Assembly: GCF_000208745.1 (NCBI RefSeq)
Contig: NC_030850.1
Coordinates: forward strand, 4,234,748-4,298,747
Reading direction: 5' to 3'
Source of the DNA: Theobroma cacao
Taxonomy: Eukaryota > Streptophyta > Magnoliopsida > Malvales > Malvaceae
DNA: 64,000 nucleotides
In this document: piece after piece, positions 12,387 through 25,900 of the stretch
How positions within the stretch are numbered: the first letter of the stretch is position 1
Layout of the letters: every line of letters begins with the position of its first letter
Translations under genes and position numbers: made by a program
Notes under the pieces: generated by a model
What the model was told of the DNA's origin: nothing
What the model saw: the letters and a program-made list of their open reading frames with translations, nothing else
The model's database searches: none

Positions 12387-15300
12387 TTAATCCTTAGATC
12401 TATTTGGTGTGTCATAATTTTGTGGCTCAGGTTGGCTTAGTTGAAGATGAACGGGGACATGTGAACCCTCTCCAGAGTCAAAACAATATGAAGTTAAGGC
12501 ATTTCCATCTGATGTATTTACATTCCTTGTTCCATAAACCTGAGACATGAAGCAATATTTATTAACTCATTGCCATTGTTAATTTGATATTATGTAGTTT
12601 TAGAGGATGTTATTCTCTTTAGTTAGTATTCTTGTATTTGTCTAAAGTTTGTATCATCAATAAAATGGAATACCTTCTTGTATAATTCCATGTTTTCTTT
12701 GCGCATAAGATTTACTTTCTTGTACAGTTCCACATTCTCCTGATGTATGATATTCCCCTGACAAAAGTGCAAGCACATTGTAAGTATAACAATTGAAGTG
12801 ATTCTATATAGAACAATTTAACAAAACACAGCAAGCTTGATTGTTGAAAGACCCTTTGGCTCAATTCCTGTATTTCGTCAGTTAATATCCGTTCCTGCAA
12901 AAGTTAAAGCTAAAGCATGTCAAGTTTCATGCATATGCTTCAAATTGACTGCCACGAGATTATGTATAAATTCTGGAGATCTGACCTTTTTCATACGAAC
13001 ACCCCTCAAACTCATCTCCAGTTGGTTCTCTAGATTCTGCAGGTCTTCAACACTCAAACCGTGAAGCTGTTCACCCATCAGTTGCCTGCTTTATCAGATC
13101 ATATGTGTTGGTCAATCACCAGATTTTATGAATTAGGTCTCACATCCATATGTAAAATATAATAGAGTCACATCTTTATTAGATCTGGTAATGTGGTTTT
13201 TTTCATAACGGTTTCTTGAACTTCAGTGCAAGATGCTGTATGCAGTGCTTGTTTATCAGTGGCTGTAAAGATCTGGCGAAATTTGGGCATTAGTTTGCTA
13301 CTTTCATTGTTGATTGGTGATTTGTCCCTTTATCTTTTCTGAGTCCAGGTCTTTGACCAAACAGACTCTGAGATGGATAAAGGATCTGGGCGGTAATTTT
13401 TTGTTCCTCTTGTTAGCTGTCTGAAACTAGCTTTATGGTTATGGAAAATGGTTATCTGAAATGTTTGAACCTGTTGAATGGCAACCTCTCTGTAGGAGGT
13501 CTGAAGTCCGGTTATAGGTTAGTACATAATTAACCAACATTATCATGCTCTTTCGATGTCACAGATCCATCTTTGTTGGAGGCGGAGAGCCTATACAGGC
13601 AAAGATTGGTTTATGATTGTAGTTACCTCACAGTTCTGATGGGTATTTTGACAAATTGTGAACCTTATGGATGTAATTTGATGAATTGTGAACTATTATT
13701 TCCATATAGTTTATTGCTTAAAGAGAAGCTGAATCATATTTAGCAACTTAAGCATAAAAAACCTTTGCTTTGTTGTTGTTCCATTGACATTATCATTAGG
13801 ACTCACTCCACTTTGAAATGATTGAATAGAAATTCTTATGTTGAGGAAGCAGCTACTTAGAGATACTTAGCAGGTCATATTTTGGGGAAGTGAGAACATG
13901 GATATATAACAGAGGCTTTGAGGTCTTCAAGGACAACAGAAAAAAAGGTTTGGGCTGGCGGCAAGGGGGTTTTTGCTTAAGAGGGCAGTTTTGCTATTAT
14001 GATTTATTTCAAGTTAGTTTTGCTGTAATTTTTCAACAAGGTATGCTTCCATTACATAGATGTGGCAAATGCAAGTTGGGAGTTGTGTATCTCCTGGTTT
14101 ATCTTTGTTAGGAACTTTTCCATGGTAAGACTGGGGCATGAGACCCTCTTAAATATCTGAAGATATGAGAAGTTAATATACAGGTGAAATGGAGATGCAA
14201 TGGGACACTGTTTAAGGTGTTTAGAAATTTATTCCATGGTGTAGAGCATAAGCTGCCTAAGGTCTTGATCTAGGGTAAGAGCATGTATATGTTGAATCTA
14301 TGGTTATTGACTTTGTTCCATGGTTAACCAGCAAGGGTTTTTTTTTTTTGAAGAAGTAAGGAGTTTCACTGATCAATTCAGTGAATCCCTGTAACTTACA
14401 AAAGGATCTGACTTTCTGTTATGGTCAGAACCGAGATGGCTTACAAAAACCAGCCATTACAAAAGAAATATACAAGAAGGTTTCTATACAGTCTCAAGCA
14501 TCCAAATTACTCATATCAGACTACTCAAGGCAAGTAACCGGCACTAGTTGACAAGGGTGCAAGGAACACATTAGATGGTGGCTTGAGTTGTCATGTGTGC
14601 CTTTTATGGGACAATTCTGAAGCTGTGAGGCATTGTGCCACTGGTCTTGCTAAGTTCAGCTTTTGCAATGCCTTCTAGAATTTCTTTTGTTTTTTCTTTA
14701 TTGTTACTTGTTTCTTACTTGCTGTTTTTGTTTCCTTCTTTTGCCCCTATATTCCATGTACACTGAATTATTAATTACCTGTGGTATGCTAAATCATTTC
14801 AACATTTCAAATATCAGCAATATGGATGTATATTTCTTCTTTCTCCCATAGGTATTCTGTGTTCTTGCATGTTTTCTTCATCATTTCTGGAATATTAATT
14901 GATGTTTTCTAGTATTGCAATACTACTTTTCTCTTCTTTATACAATTTTTATGTCTTATGCCTGAAAAACTGAAAGCATTGGAAAAGATAGCAGAGCCTG
15001 CTTCTGTGGCTAATTTTTTTCATTTAAAATTTAGTTTCAGGATAAGAAATATCTTAAACAAAAATGTTATGGAATTTTAAGCTCAGAGACAAAAATGTAC
15101 CGATGGTTCTCCTGCAAATTCTGTAGTTGTTGCCTCAAGATTGCAGCCTCTCTTTGCCAAAACTGGCAAGTAAAAACAGCAAATGTTAGTTTACTTGGAA
15201 CATAAGAAATTTATTTGCTTCATTCTCACAGGAAAGTAAGCAAAGTGCTTTTTAATAACATATTGTGAAAATGATAATATGAGAGTAATAAGATTGTTTC

Positions 15301-16097
15301 CTTAGCTTTTAGAGAGGCTTCATCATCACACAATCTGATTGGAAATAGATTAATACAATAATATAGCTTTTCTACGGTTTTCATTTTAGTTTTTGGGTTG
15401 ATTGAAGGTTATTCATAATTAATGTGATTTTATTTGTTTATATATTTGTAATGGGATCCTACTATTCAAAGATATGAAATCAATTGGTTCATACCTGAAT
15501 TAGTTACATTATTGCCAGCATGACAGGTTTATGTTAGTGAAATATGATCACTTGATTGGTGCTTTTTATTATTCAAAAATATATTTCTCAAGGAGACTCC
15601 TAATGAACTGTTGCGGTTTGCATTCTGCTGGGAATTTTTGATAGTATAGTTTACTTAAGTCGACTTGCTTGGACTTGGAGCTCATCTAAACTAGGGTTTG
15701 TAGTGTACCTGGGCTTTCTAAAAGGTGCTTTTCCTCAAAATTTATATTTAATACTGGTAATAAAGTTGCCCTTACATATGCCTGCTGTTCTTGTTGGCTG
15801 ACTGTTCTAGTTTGGTGCAGGACCAGGGAAGTCATTTGTTTACAATTAGAGATGATCAGCTGTTCACTTTACCACTAGAAAGATGAATTTTTCTCTAGGA
15901 AAGGTGACTTTTGAAACCTTGGATTCTTTCGCTTGCTGCAGTTTTTACTTTGGTTAATATTAGACTGCCAATAGACTATGATTATATGTATAAACATATG
16001 TTCTTTTAGAATATTCATTGCTATCATATGCTGTTATTTTTCTTGACAATAAGATATAGCATAGTGCATTACCCACCGCACAAGTGCAAGTAGTATG

Positions 16098-16143
<46 letters not shown>

Positions 16144-17408
16144 GCAAAATGTAGGTTATGCTTTAGGAAATAATATTATGTGATAATTATAACCGTGCGT
16201 GTTCGGTGGGGGAGTGCACATGACGGTGCTAGTATTGTGTGATGTGGGAGTGCACACATCGATGATTTATGCCATGTGCAGTGTGGGAGAGCACATGATG
16301 CTAATGATAATATTGTAATGTGTGGTGTAGGAGTGCACATGAGCTGGCGGAGAGTTGAGGTGATGCCAGTAATTGCATATATATGTTATATATGTTATAT
16401 ATAGAGAGGTTATGGGAAATATATTGTGATTGCATTGATTATTGATTGTTAAAATTTGGTAAATGCTTTCCAATTGATTTTCACTACAGCAAAAATGGAT
16501 TTTTGTGGTGACAAGAATTCTTTTATTGCTCTATTTCTCGTTGCAACGAGAAACTCTTGGGTGTTGGGGCTTGAACTGGCACTAGTTTTCGTATTTTCGC
16601 TGTAGCGAGTAACTCTCAGATGGTTACGAGTGATCCAGGCCGAAATTTTGCTATAGTGAGAATGCCTATTCGCTGCAGCGAGATCTACCCTACCATGCTT
16701 GCCTTGCTTGGACTTTACCATAGTTTTCACTCTTTAACTTCATTGTTGATCATGGATCTTTCAATACTAAGGCACCAAATAATCAAGGTTTGAATTGAGG
16801 GGTTTTGATAAGAAATTAAGCTAAAGTGCATTGTTTTCAACATAAATGCATCACGTTTTCTAAAAATTTTCATATTGATGCTTATTCCCTTCCTATGTTC
16901 ACTCACTGGGTTTATACTCACTCCTTTTTAACTTCATGTTTTCAAATTCAGAGGTAGTTGGGCCATAAATTGAGGCGCTCACTGGTGTTCACCCTTTGGT
17001 AGGTATTATGGCATTAGGTAGCCGTGTTTCCCATCAAAAGTCACTCCGCTGGTCATCAAGAGTCATTTGTATGTGTATAAATACATTAGATGTGTAGTGC
17101 TAAAATTATTTTGCAAATGATATATGTATACTTTGATTGATGATGCCATTACAAGATGGCAATGAATGACAATACTTTGGGATAATACACATAAAAGAAA
17201 AAAAATATGTATGGTTGAGAATTTTGGTTTAGAAATAGTGATGTATGATTAATGACATGATGAACCCGATTACATAAAGAGGCTTGCTTAGGCTTAGTAG
17301 GCTATGCCCATTGGGCCCATGCGCTGGTTGTGGCCCGGGTTTTGGGTTGTGACAATATCAAAGTACGGGGTGTTACATTTTCTAAAGATGCATGGCNATA
17401 TATATATA

Positions 17409-17457
<49 letters not shown>

Positions 17458-20400
17458 CTTAGTATATATAGTGTCATTCATTGATCTGATTTATTCCATG
17501 AGAAGAGTACAATACAAAAAAAAAAAAAAAACAACGAAACTTGAGGAAGATAAAGTGAGATTTACCCATCGCTTAGTGGCTATAAAATACCTTTAACATG
17601 AATCAAATGCTTGGTTCTTTAAATTAGTTTTCTATGTGAACTTTCCCTTTTGAGGTCATTTGAGGTGACCTAAATGAATAGTTGATACCTAATGCTTTGC
17701 TTAATATGGTTCTTATAATATAGATAACTATAAATTAAGAAATGCTAAAAGTAAAATACAAGTTGGATATCTATTTATAATATTCTTTCTCTCGTGGGAG
17801 CATTGAACTTTAAAAGGGAGCAGGGTACACTACGAAAAAAGTTGAATCAAACTAGCATTTTGATCTCAAGTTGTGGAAGTTGGCTATAAATTAATTTTAA
17901 AAGCTAAGAGTGTGATGCAATGAACCCAACATGCCATGCCAAAATCATTGGCTGCTAAGCAATTTAGTTCAACAATCATTTTCTTGAGGAGGGAAAGTTT
18001 TAAAGAATCAATACTTTTTGTTTCTTATAAGGAAAACAAAATGGTGATCGCCTTAGTGGGAAGTCATATGCATGTCATCATACATTGATAAAAAGGATTG
18101 GATTAGGATGTAGAATTATAAAGTTTTTGTAAGAAATTGGAATTAAACAAGCAGCTTTATGACTGTGTTGAGATATAGACGTAAATCACATAAAATTTCA
18201 ACTAAAGCTAGCTGTATAATTTTGACTTCAATGCCAGCATGCAATGGGAATTGATGCAAAATATGAAATCAACAGCATAATTAAGTAATATCTTTGGATA
18301 TATAATCTTTCTAGCAATAAGATCATGGAAAGAATTTTACTGACTTGGTACAAGAAAAAGCAGAGATATAGTCAAAAGATAACAGTGTTAACAAGTTGAA
18401 ATAAAAGAACCAGCAGCAGCACAGGAAAAGAACTCATGAAGTGGGGAATTTCTTTTGAAATGGAAAACGGGTGCAGAAAATGTGGTGTCTATATATACAT
18501 AACAGACGTATATCGTATCATAAAGTTTGTACCATATCTTAGTTTAACTCAAATTGGTGATTAGAGACAGGTCTGGTTTGAGAAGTATCTTAAAAGTTTA
18601 GCAAAATTGCTTCCTCCTTTTAAAGGAAAATAATCAAGAAAAAGAAAACAAATACCCCGTTGGATAAAGCTAAATGCTCTATATTGTTATATATATACAA
18701 CTTCGTCTAATTACTATTTGTTTAGTGTGGTTGAAGATGCATTAGTTTAAATATTTGTTTTCCCTGTCAGAAAGAAGGAAGAAAGTATCAACATATCAAA
18801 TCAACAAAAACTGGGGAGAATTAGGTAAAAGATAAGACCCTTCAATCGAAACCATGAACCCAAAGTCTGTATCTAGTTCATCGGCTAACTCATTAAGGGG
18901 TTATATGTATATTGTTTATTTGGTAATGGTCCATTTCCACCTTTTTATTGTCGGTGACTCAGTGTTCATCATGCTCCTTCTACCATTGCTATCGTCTTTG
19001 GAGCACACCAAAATTGAATCCAAATCCCTTACTAATAGTGCATTCTTCATAGAGAAGCACTTACTATTCTTTTTTCCTCACTGGCCTACCGAACTTACTA
19101 TAGTTTGTCAAACATACAGTACGGCTACCTTTGCATTATTGCTGAAACTCCTAATCAAATCATTCATCTGATACTCCATTATTCTTCATATCTAGCCAGC
19201 CGATTCCTGCTTCACACCCTTAATTATTTTCTCAAGGGAAATGCCCCTACTCTTGTTCCTTGTGAGCGGGCTCTTTGGAAATGAAAATTGTTTTTACAAT
19301 TTCAAGATACATAAATTCTCACTTTTGAGTAATTCCTCACAACCAAACTTGCTACTTCCTAGATTCTGCTCCCAATTTTACTAAAGTCTAAGAAAACTGC
19401 AACACGATGCTTGTCCAACATTAAAATAGTACTTAACCTAAACTTTTATAATCATGTTTATAATTTGAAAATTATTTCTAAGACAAGACTTATAGGATTG
19501 AAAAAGGAGAGAAAATTGTAGGTCACCTAGACATAGATCTTAGGTTTTTTTTTTTTTAACCTTAACTTTATCACAAAGGTAGTTTCATTCACAAGAAGTT
19601 TTTTTTTGAAAGGCATTCGCAAGAAATATTAAAGTGTCAAATAATTAATGCCAATTTCTTATTTATTACCCCAATATAATTTATGAGTAGTCATAGAAAA
19701 TAACATTACCCTAGTCCAAAACAGAGATTTATTTGGGGGCTAATTCTCAAGAAAAGAAAGTAATTATGAGATTCATTAAGGATAAGAAAATGAGCTATGA
19801 CATGTATTTTCAGTCTATGATTTATCATCATCATCATCATATATATATATATATACACATACACACACAGTAACTCTATCTATTTCCCTCCCATGATATA
19901 TTTTGCAAATATTGAGTTAACTAAAAATCAAGTCACTAAACGTTCTATATTTAAGTTCAAACCCCATTAACATTCCAGATAAGTAAAGCTTGCAAAAATT
20001 GTATCTTTCCTAATCTTTTGATATTCCTAGGGAGTGAGTTCTAAGACTTTGGCTATACTTGAATAATATATCAGGTTCACTAGAATTTATTTCAGTGATA
20101 TAATTACTTGTTCATCATTTAGGACATAAGATAAGATGCATAGTTGCATATCCCAGAGCTTTGTTATGCTTGGCTTTATTTTTACAGCAGATCAGACACG
20201 AAGAAACCTTGCCTTTCTTAATTGGATGCCATGCAATATCTTGCACGGCAAACCTCGACTGTATAACACCGTTAATTGACATAAATGTTGGTAAAGCAAA
20301 TGAAGAATGTTTAATCATATATATATATATATATAAGAATCAACAATAGTGTCACAAAAATAATTAATTTGTGTGTTAAATAGTATTGGCAGTCGCGAGA

Positions 20401-20829
20401 AAAATATAAGCTTAAAATGCAACATTTTTTTATTGCAAAGGTTAGAAAGCAGAAATTAAGCCTAAGATTAATAGAAAGAAGGAAGCACATTAAACTATGA
20501 TAACATGAGTAACTTAGGTTTTTTTTTATGGTTGTTATTCTTACAACAAATTATCGAAATTCAAGGGTGAGTTTTCTTTTTTCTCCTTAATCTCAATATA
20601 TAAAATGTGGATTATAAAGAAAAATCTATAACAAACTGATATCAAACCTGGTGCTTGCAAATTCATAGAGCTTCCCAGTGCTGGAGAAGATCACAAGACC
20701 AACTTCTGCATCACATAGAATTGCGAGCTCTTTCGCCTTCTTAATCAACCCCTTTCTTCTCTTTGAGAAGGTTACTTGCCTACTTGTAGAATTATCGATC
20801 CTTCGAATAACAATCTTCCCTCTCCCCAT
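12387..20829 (-). CDS. MIKC-type MADS-box transcription factor, AGL17/ANR1-like
   Basis: Nuclear DNA-binding factor of the type-II MADS family. Exon 1 (20829-20648) encodes the MADS domain: [20 protein letters not shown], then a [20 protein letters not shown] stretch. Further exons read by homology: 15162-15101 ([20 protein letters not shown]), 13085-12986 (K-box, [20 protein letters not shown]), 12894-12853 ([14 protein letters not shown]), 12757-12674 ([14 protein letters not shown] then [12 protein letters not shown]) and 12539-12387 (VYGTRN..., [16 protein letters not shown], stop). Phases agree across the joins. A 5'UTR intron is likely (about 20966-20853). The short I-region exon expected between exon 1 and 15162 was not found, so the visible reading is incomplete. 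The roughly 5.5-kb intron there holds a truncated LTR and an N. Clade assignment rests on K-box and C-terminal wording; ANR1 relatives act in root and nitrate responses, which is family knowledge only. Confidence 0.9.
14337..14530 (-). mobile_element. short retroelement tail (poly-T start) in MADS intron
   Basis: A run of 13 or more T is followed by GAAGAAGTAAGGAGTTTCAC, the same kind of start as the LINE 3' ends at 44.0 and 58.7 kb (poly-T, GAA, then TTT-ATTGAT-like words). CAAGGGT precedes the T-run and recurs near 14552, a possible short target duplication. Probably a 5'-truncated non-LTR insertion. Confidence 0.45.
16098..16142. repeat. (TA)n microsatellite
   Basis: More than 40 bases of almost pure AT/TA dinucleotide at the left side of the truncated LTR copy. 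Confidence 0.9.
16180..17377 (-). mobile_element. truncated LTR copy related to the solo LTR at 27.3-30.2 kb
   Basis: Read on the minus strand from 17377 it starts TGTAACACCCCG and continues with GCGCATGGGCCCAATGGGCA, then a segment like CAGTGAGTGAACATAGGAAG, and ends in GTGCACA/GTGGGAG tandem units at 16190-16345. The same blocks occur in the same order in the first half of the 27.3-kb LTR. The remaining half is missing and the left end lies against a TA microsatellite. It sits in the large MADS intron. Confidence 0.65.
17396..17456. repeat. (TA)n microsatellite containing an N
   Basis: About 55 bases of TA repeat immediately right of the truncated LTR. The single unresolved base is 17397, so the length here is not reliable. 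Confidence 0.85.
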
Positions 20830-20852
20830 CCTTTCTCCTTGTTGTTCTAGGG

Positions 20853-20966
20853 TTCCTAATAGTGCAACAAAGACAAATTAAAAGGAGTGAAAGAGTTAAG
20901 GGCAATCTTAGTGAATGAAAACCAAAGATTCTTAGCTTATTCAGAAGAGTAGAAGGAAAAAGCTTA
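20853..20966 (-). other. probable 5'UTR intron of the MADS gene
   Basis: On the minus strand, CCCT|GTAAGC is a good donor and GCACTATTAG|GAACCC a good acceptor 34 bases before the ATG codon, whose context is GGAGAAAGGATGGG. Both sites were judged by eye. Confidence 0.4.
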
Positions 20967-23900
20967 CAGGGTTAAGCCAATGGACCGCTTTCGGAAATGA
21001 TCAGCTAGTGGTTAAGGTGGTCATCAAGAGTTTTATAAGTGAAAAAAGTGGCTTTTGTGGTGAAACTAGAGCTGCATATTGAGGAGATTAATGGGGAATT
21101 TGCTCATTGAGGTTTAAACTGCTTACTACGAATATGGTTTGGACTTGGAACAGTGCAATACTTTTTAGGGCATATTATTTAGACTGTACAGAATTCCTGT
21201 ATTTTTATGGCTCCGTCGCACTTATAAGTCACTGACAGGTGGGAATACCAGTAAATAATAGTTTAATCTTCCGTTTTCAACTATTTTTTATTGGTTTGTT
21301 GCCTCTGATAATGTTAGTATGTCCCAGGACCCAGGTTGAGTTTATCAACAGTAACTCGTAACCCAAAGCTGTAGCCATGTTTGAATATTTTATGATGAAC
21401 CCTATGCTAATGTAGCCAATTTACATTACTGTTGACCACTTTTTTTTGAGATCTTTTTCATATATGTGATAAAGTTTTTGCCATATATCAGAAAGTACAA
21501 CTGTAGGATATGGGATTATTTCCACATGTCAGACAGAGCGTTGGAGTTGGAGAGGGGATTCATTCTTTTCTTGTAAAGTTTCCAAATATGGATAGGGAAA
21601 CCAATTTTCTTCAATCCAAATATAGAAGGCCTCATAGATATTTTTTTCTTGGTTGTAGCAAGCTTTATTCTTGGTTGGTAGGTCCTGTTTCATTTCAATG
21701 TTGGTTCCAGGCAAAACCTTTACCCAAAATTAATTAGAAGTTTGAAACTGCGACCTACCATTTTTAAGTGTACAAAAATGCATCTTATGGGATTAAGAAA
21801 TTGTCTTTTGTTTAAGAATAATTCTCTTTCTTTTCATTGACACAAAAGGAGACCACTAAACATATCTTTAAAATTTCTTTAAAAACTTCACATCCAACTA
21901 TAAACAAAAGATTCTAGGGGTTTCTTTAATTTTTTTTTTTCCTTATAAATGTTGAAATTGTTAGGCTTAACATGTAGGTATTCTTTAGCCTACACAATCG
22001 TACCTTTAGTTTGCACAACCATAGCTAGTATTGGTGATATTAAAATGCTAAAGGTAGCAAAAAGGTTTTTATTCTTTAATTGATTTCATCATATCCAAAT
22101 TCAATTCAACGTGAACCTTGTGATCTAGAGAGGATGAACTTGCAACTTCCACCTTCCATATCAAAACAATATTGATATAATTTTCTTGAAAGTTAATTTC
22201 TTGATGTAATTACACTTGGCGAAGAACTTTTTGTTTACTTCCATTAAAAAAAGAAAAAAGGAAAGAACTTATACATAAAACGAGTCAATGATGACTTAAA
22301 AAGTTTAAACTTTTTTTATTTAAATACTATTGTATGTTATTTTATCAAGGTCTTTGTCGAAAGCTTGGCTTTAATTTCAATAGAAAATGCTTATATGTGT
22401 TTATTTTAATAGTTTACGTATGTGGACAAATCTCTTCTATGATTTGGTTGCCTCTTCTAACCCAAATACACCTAATGCGTTTATACTTAGATGCCAAACA
22501 TGGTTAGCAAACAATATGCAAACAATAACTTGCCAATTTTGAGGTGAAAAAATTAATGCATAGCTTCCTTTTTTGGATCCACGACAAGGTTGCTTTAAAA
22601 AGTTCTCACCATTCTCAAATTTACGAAGAAATAATACATTAATTATAAACTATTTTTATAAATATCATCTTAGCAAATGTTGTTATAATTATATTTTTCT
22701 TTTAATTAGTTTAATCAATATTTAAAAATACGGGTTAACCAAACCCTTAACTTGATCATATATATAATTAATAGTGCATTGATTAAATCATAAAGCGGGT
22801 ACAATGTGTACCAATATTATTTTTGGAAAATACAAGTACTGACACACATGTGAAAGCCTAAAATTAATTCACCATCCACCAACCGAGGGAGGTTTCGGCA
22901 CGCTTGCATCGGCTTCAGGCAATGGGAAACATCCCGTACACCCTTATCCACCATATTGCAAACTTGGTTAAGGGAAAAGCACATTTCATCACAATGGACA
23001 TGTAGCTAGGTTTCACTATTATTATTATTATTATTATCACTCTATCAAATTTTAAAACAAATTTTAGAATGCTTTAACTATGATTAATTAAGTTTACAAT
23101 TGGGCGTTTAGCGAGGGGGCCAAGTCCATGCTAAATAGATAATTATAATAATGGTTTGGTGACTGCCTGACACTAAACACAACTTGCCATTGGTTAATGC
23201 CCATGTGAGTGGGATTTGTTGGACCAATAAGATTCGATCTTTGCCCAAAACTGAACCAAGGCTAGGCTAGGGGGTCCTTAGATTAAGGAGAGCTAAATCC
23301 GAGATTTAGATTAATTTAATGGTAGCTTAAAACGAGCTTAGCCAGGTGTCAATCATCAACAAATGATATATGAACATAGACCAAGGAAAAAGTTGTTATG
23401 GAGAACAATTTCCCATTAATTTATCATCCCAACAAATGTAAATGTCGCTTTTCTGAGTCATCCCACCATTGGAAATTACTCAAATTTTTTAAAGAGTGAG
23501 ACATAAAATACATAAGAAATCGATGCACATGAACTGTATCATAACTCTCAAACAGTTTCTCCACCCAAGAAAAGAAGATTTCGCTTTTTCTTCTTTGAAA
23601 GGAGGAGAGGGGGATCTGCCTTCTTTTGATGCTTCAAGCCCACATGATCTGCTTCAACTTGTAAACTCATATATTTATAGATATATCATACTAATGAGTT
23701 CCAGAGTTTTGTGCTATTTATAAACGTCACATATAAATTTATTTTATTTCAAAAATTCGAAATTATATACTCAAATATATTTATTTATCATATATTTATA
23801 TAACAAAAAAGTGACGCATATTCATATTTATAGATGAATTAAAATATTTTAATAGAAATAGAGAAATTTATCTGAAATACTAAAATGTAACCACAACGAT

Positions 23901-25122
23901 ACGCTCGGTAAAACAGGTAATTTTTTAAGTAAATTGAAATTGATATTGACAAATCTTGTATTTAATGAACATGTAAATATATAGTGCCATTTGATAATAA
24001 TTATATACAAAGCATTTTACTCCAATAGTGTATTAAGTGAGACATGTTCACTTACAAAAAATTTGACACATGAATTCAAGGCTAAGCAACTATTAAATTT
24101 GATGAAATTAATATTAAGATTAGAAAATATATCAGAAATAAACTATTGCATTATTTCTCAAAAAAAAAAATAAAACTATTGCATTAATGACAACAGAAAT
24201 AAAACAGTACCAAACAGAAGTAAAATTTGAATGGCGCATTTTATGCAATGACTGCCGTCAACAAAAAGAAAAATTGAACAAAGAACGTGGTCTCTGAATA
24301 TAAAAGATAAAGTAAGCGAATACTCTCAACATTTGTAATATTCTTTTTCTTTCTTTTTAGGGCCAAGTAGCGAATTCCAGAGAATTTACAAAAAGTAAAA
24401 CCTCAGTCGGGAATTGATTCACATATAACAAAAAAGAGAACGTTCATGTTAGGAACCATTCACTCAATTTCAGCAAGCCAAGGTTTTGCATTTCATGAAG
24501 CATTTGCGTCGCAAATGGATTATTGAAACAGTAAAGCAAAAATAAAAAGGAAAAAATAAGAGCAAAAACAAAACACAACATAGCATCATCCAATAAGAAC
24601 AATCAATCCCTAGTAAACATAGAAATAGTCAGATGTATACAATGAATTAAACAAAGAAAATGACAAAAACTAACTGAAAGAAAACAAATCCATCACAGAA
24701 AAGAAGAAAGAACCAACAGTAGAGAGCGAAAGACAAAACAGCAAATGAAGTAAAAAGAAGAGAAAGCAGAACAATTAAGTGAGAGAAGAAATATTTTGGA
24801 AGAATAAAAGGAGAAAATACCCAAAAAACTTGACAAAAACTCAAAAACCCCAAAGCACCCCCAACATTTTATTTCAACCCAAAACTCAATATCTAAAACA
24901 ATCAAAACAATTTGAATACCATGTCCGAAAACTCCAAAACAACCAAAACAGATTAAACAATACCAACCATGTCCCGTACAGGTGTCAACACAGGACCTCC
25001 TCGATACAGTTCTACTGTATGTTGTAGATTGATTTGTTTCTCATTTGCTATTCCATTTCTTCATTTTGGGCCAGTTTCTTGTGTTGGACTCAACTCTGAG
25101 GCCTCTTCAGCGGGAGGCAGTC
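20967..25122. other. MADS promoter side and AT-rich intergenic spacer
   Basis: Upstream region of the MADS gene followed by long AT-rich sequence. A short ATT microsatellite lies near 23018-23037. No gene, RNA or element recognised; the open frames are short and unsupported. Confidence 0.45.
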
Positions 25123-25318
25123 AGAATTTTTGCTTTCTTGTTTGACTTTGATCCTTGTTTCTTAGTTTCAGCTTTGATTTATTTAAAAAAAAAATGATTG
25201 CATGATAAAAAATATGTGTGTGTGTGTATAGTTTATCATGTAATAATATTTTTTAAAAAATAAATCAAAGCTGAAACTAAGAAATTAGGATCAAAGTCAA
25301 ACAAGAAAGAAAAATTCT
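25123..25318. repeat. 196-bp near-perfect inverted repeat (hairpin)
   Basis: The left arm 25123-25209 (AGAATTTTTGCTTTCTTG..., CATGATAAA) is matched in reverse complement by 25232-25318 (TTTATCATG..., CAAGAAAGAAAAATTCT). The arms are nearly 90 bases with few mismatches, and a GT-rich loop of about 22 bases separates them. It could be a foldback miniature transposon or the stem of a small-RNA precursor. No clear target duplication was seen. Confidence 0.75.
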
Positions 25319-25900
25319 AATTGCCTACATGTTATAAATTCCACAAACATTGATAGGTGTGAGTGTAGCGTCTTTAGCTCTTTAAACATCCCAGCTATTA
25401 GGTTAAAAGTCAAACAATGTACATAAAATTAAATACTAGTGAGTAAGGAGAGAGAGTTATATTGAGAAAAAGAAAAATAATTAATACAACAATTATTTTA
25501 TTTTAATTAGAATGCCACCAAAGTTTGACAATCCAACTAGCCAGAATTAAATTGGGATATCACTCAAAATTTCCTTTGTCACTATAAAACTGTTGAGAAA
25601 ATTAGAAACAAACAAATGATTATTTCTACAGTCTTCACAATTGTAACCTTTAATCTATAACTCAATCTATGCTTCAAATTTAAGTTCTGTCACTTTGTTT
25701 ACACAATGATGGCAAAAAAAATTTGTACAGAAATTCCCATAATTCATAAAGAACAATCTTCTATACAATTAATGAAAAATTGTCTCGATGATAAGACAGA
25801 TAAATATAGCAATTAACTTGTTTGATATTGCAATGATGATTTATCTATCTATATATCCTAGCTGCTCCTTTATCAAATACAAGTGGACGAAAAATTGAAT
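25319..25900. other. 3' flank of the NHL gene, nothing else seen
   Basis: AT-rich sequence after the stop of the minus-strand NHL gene; probably contains its 3'UTR. Confidence 0.4.

Noticed and set aside
18854..19171. 105-codon plus-strand frame
   Set aside because: Lies inside the MADS intron, no recognised domain, no promoter or partner.
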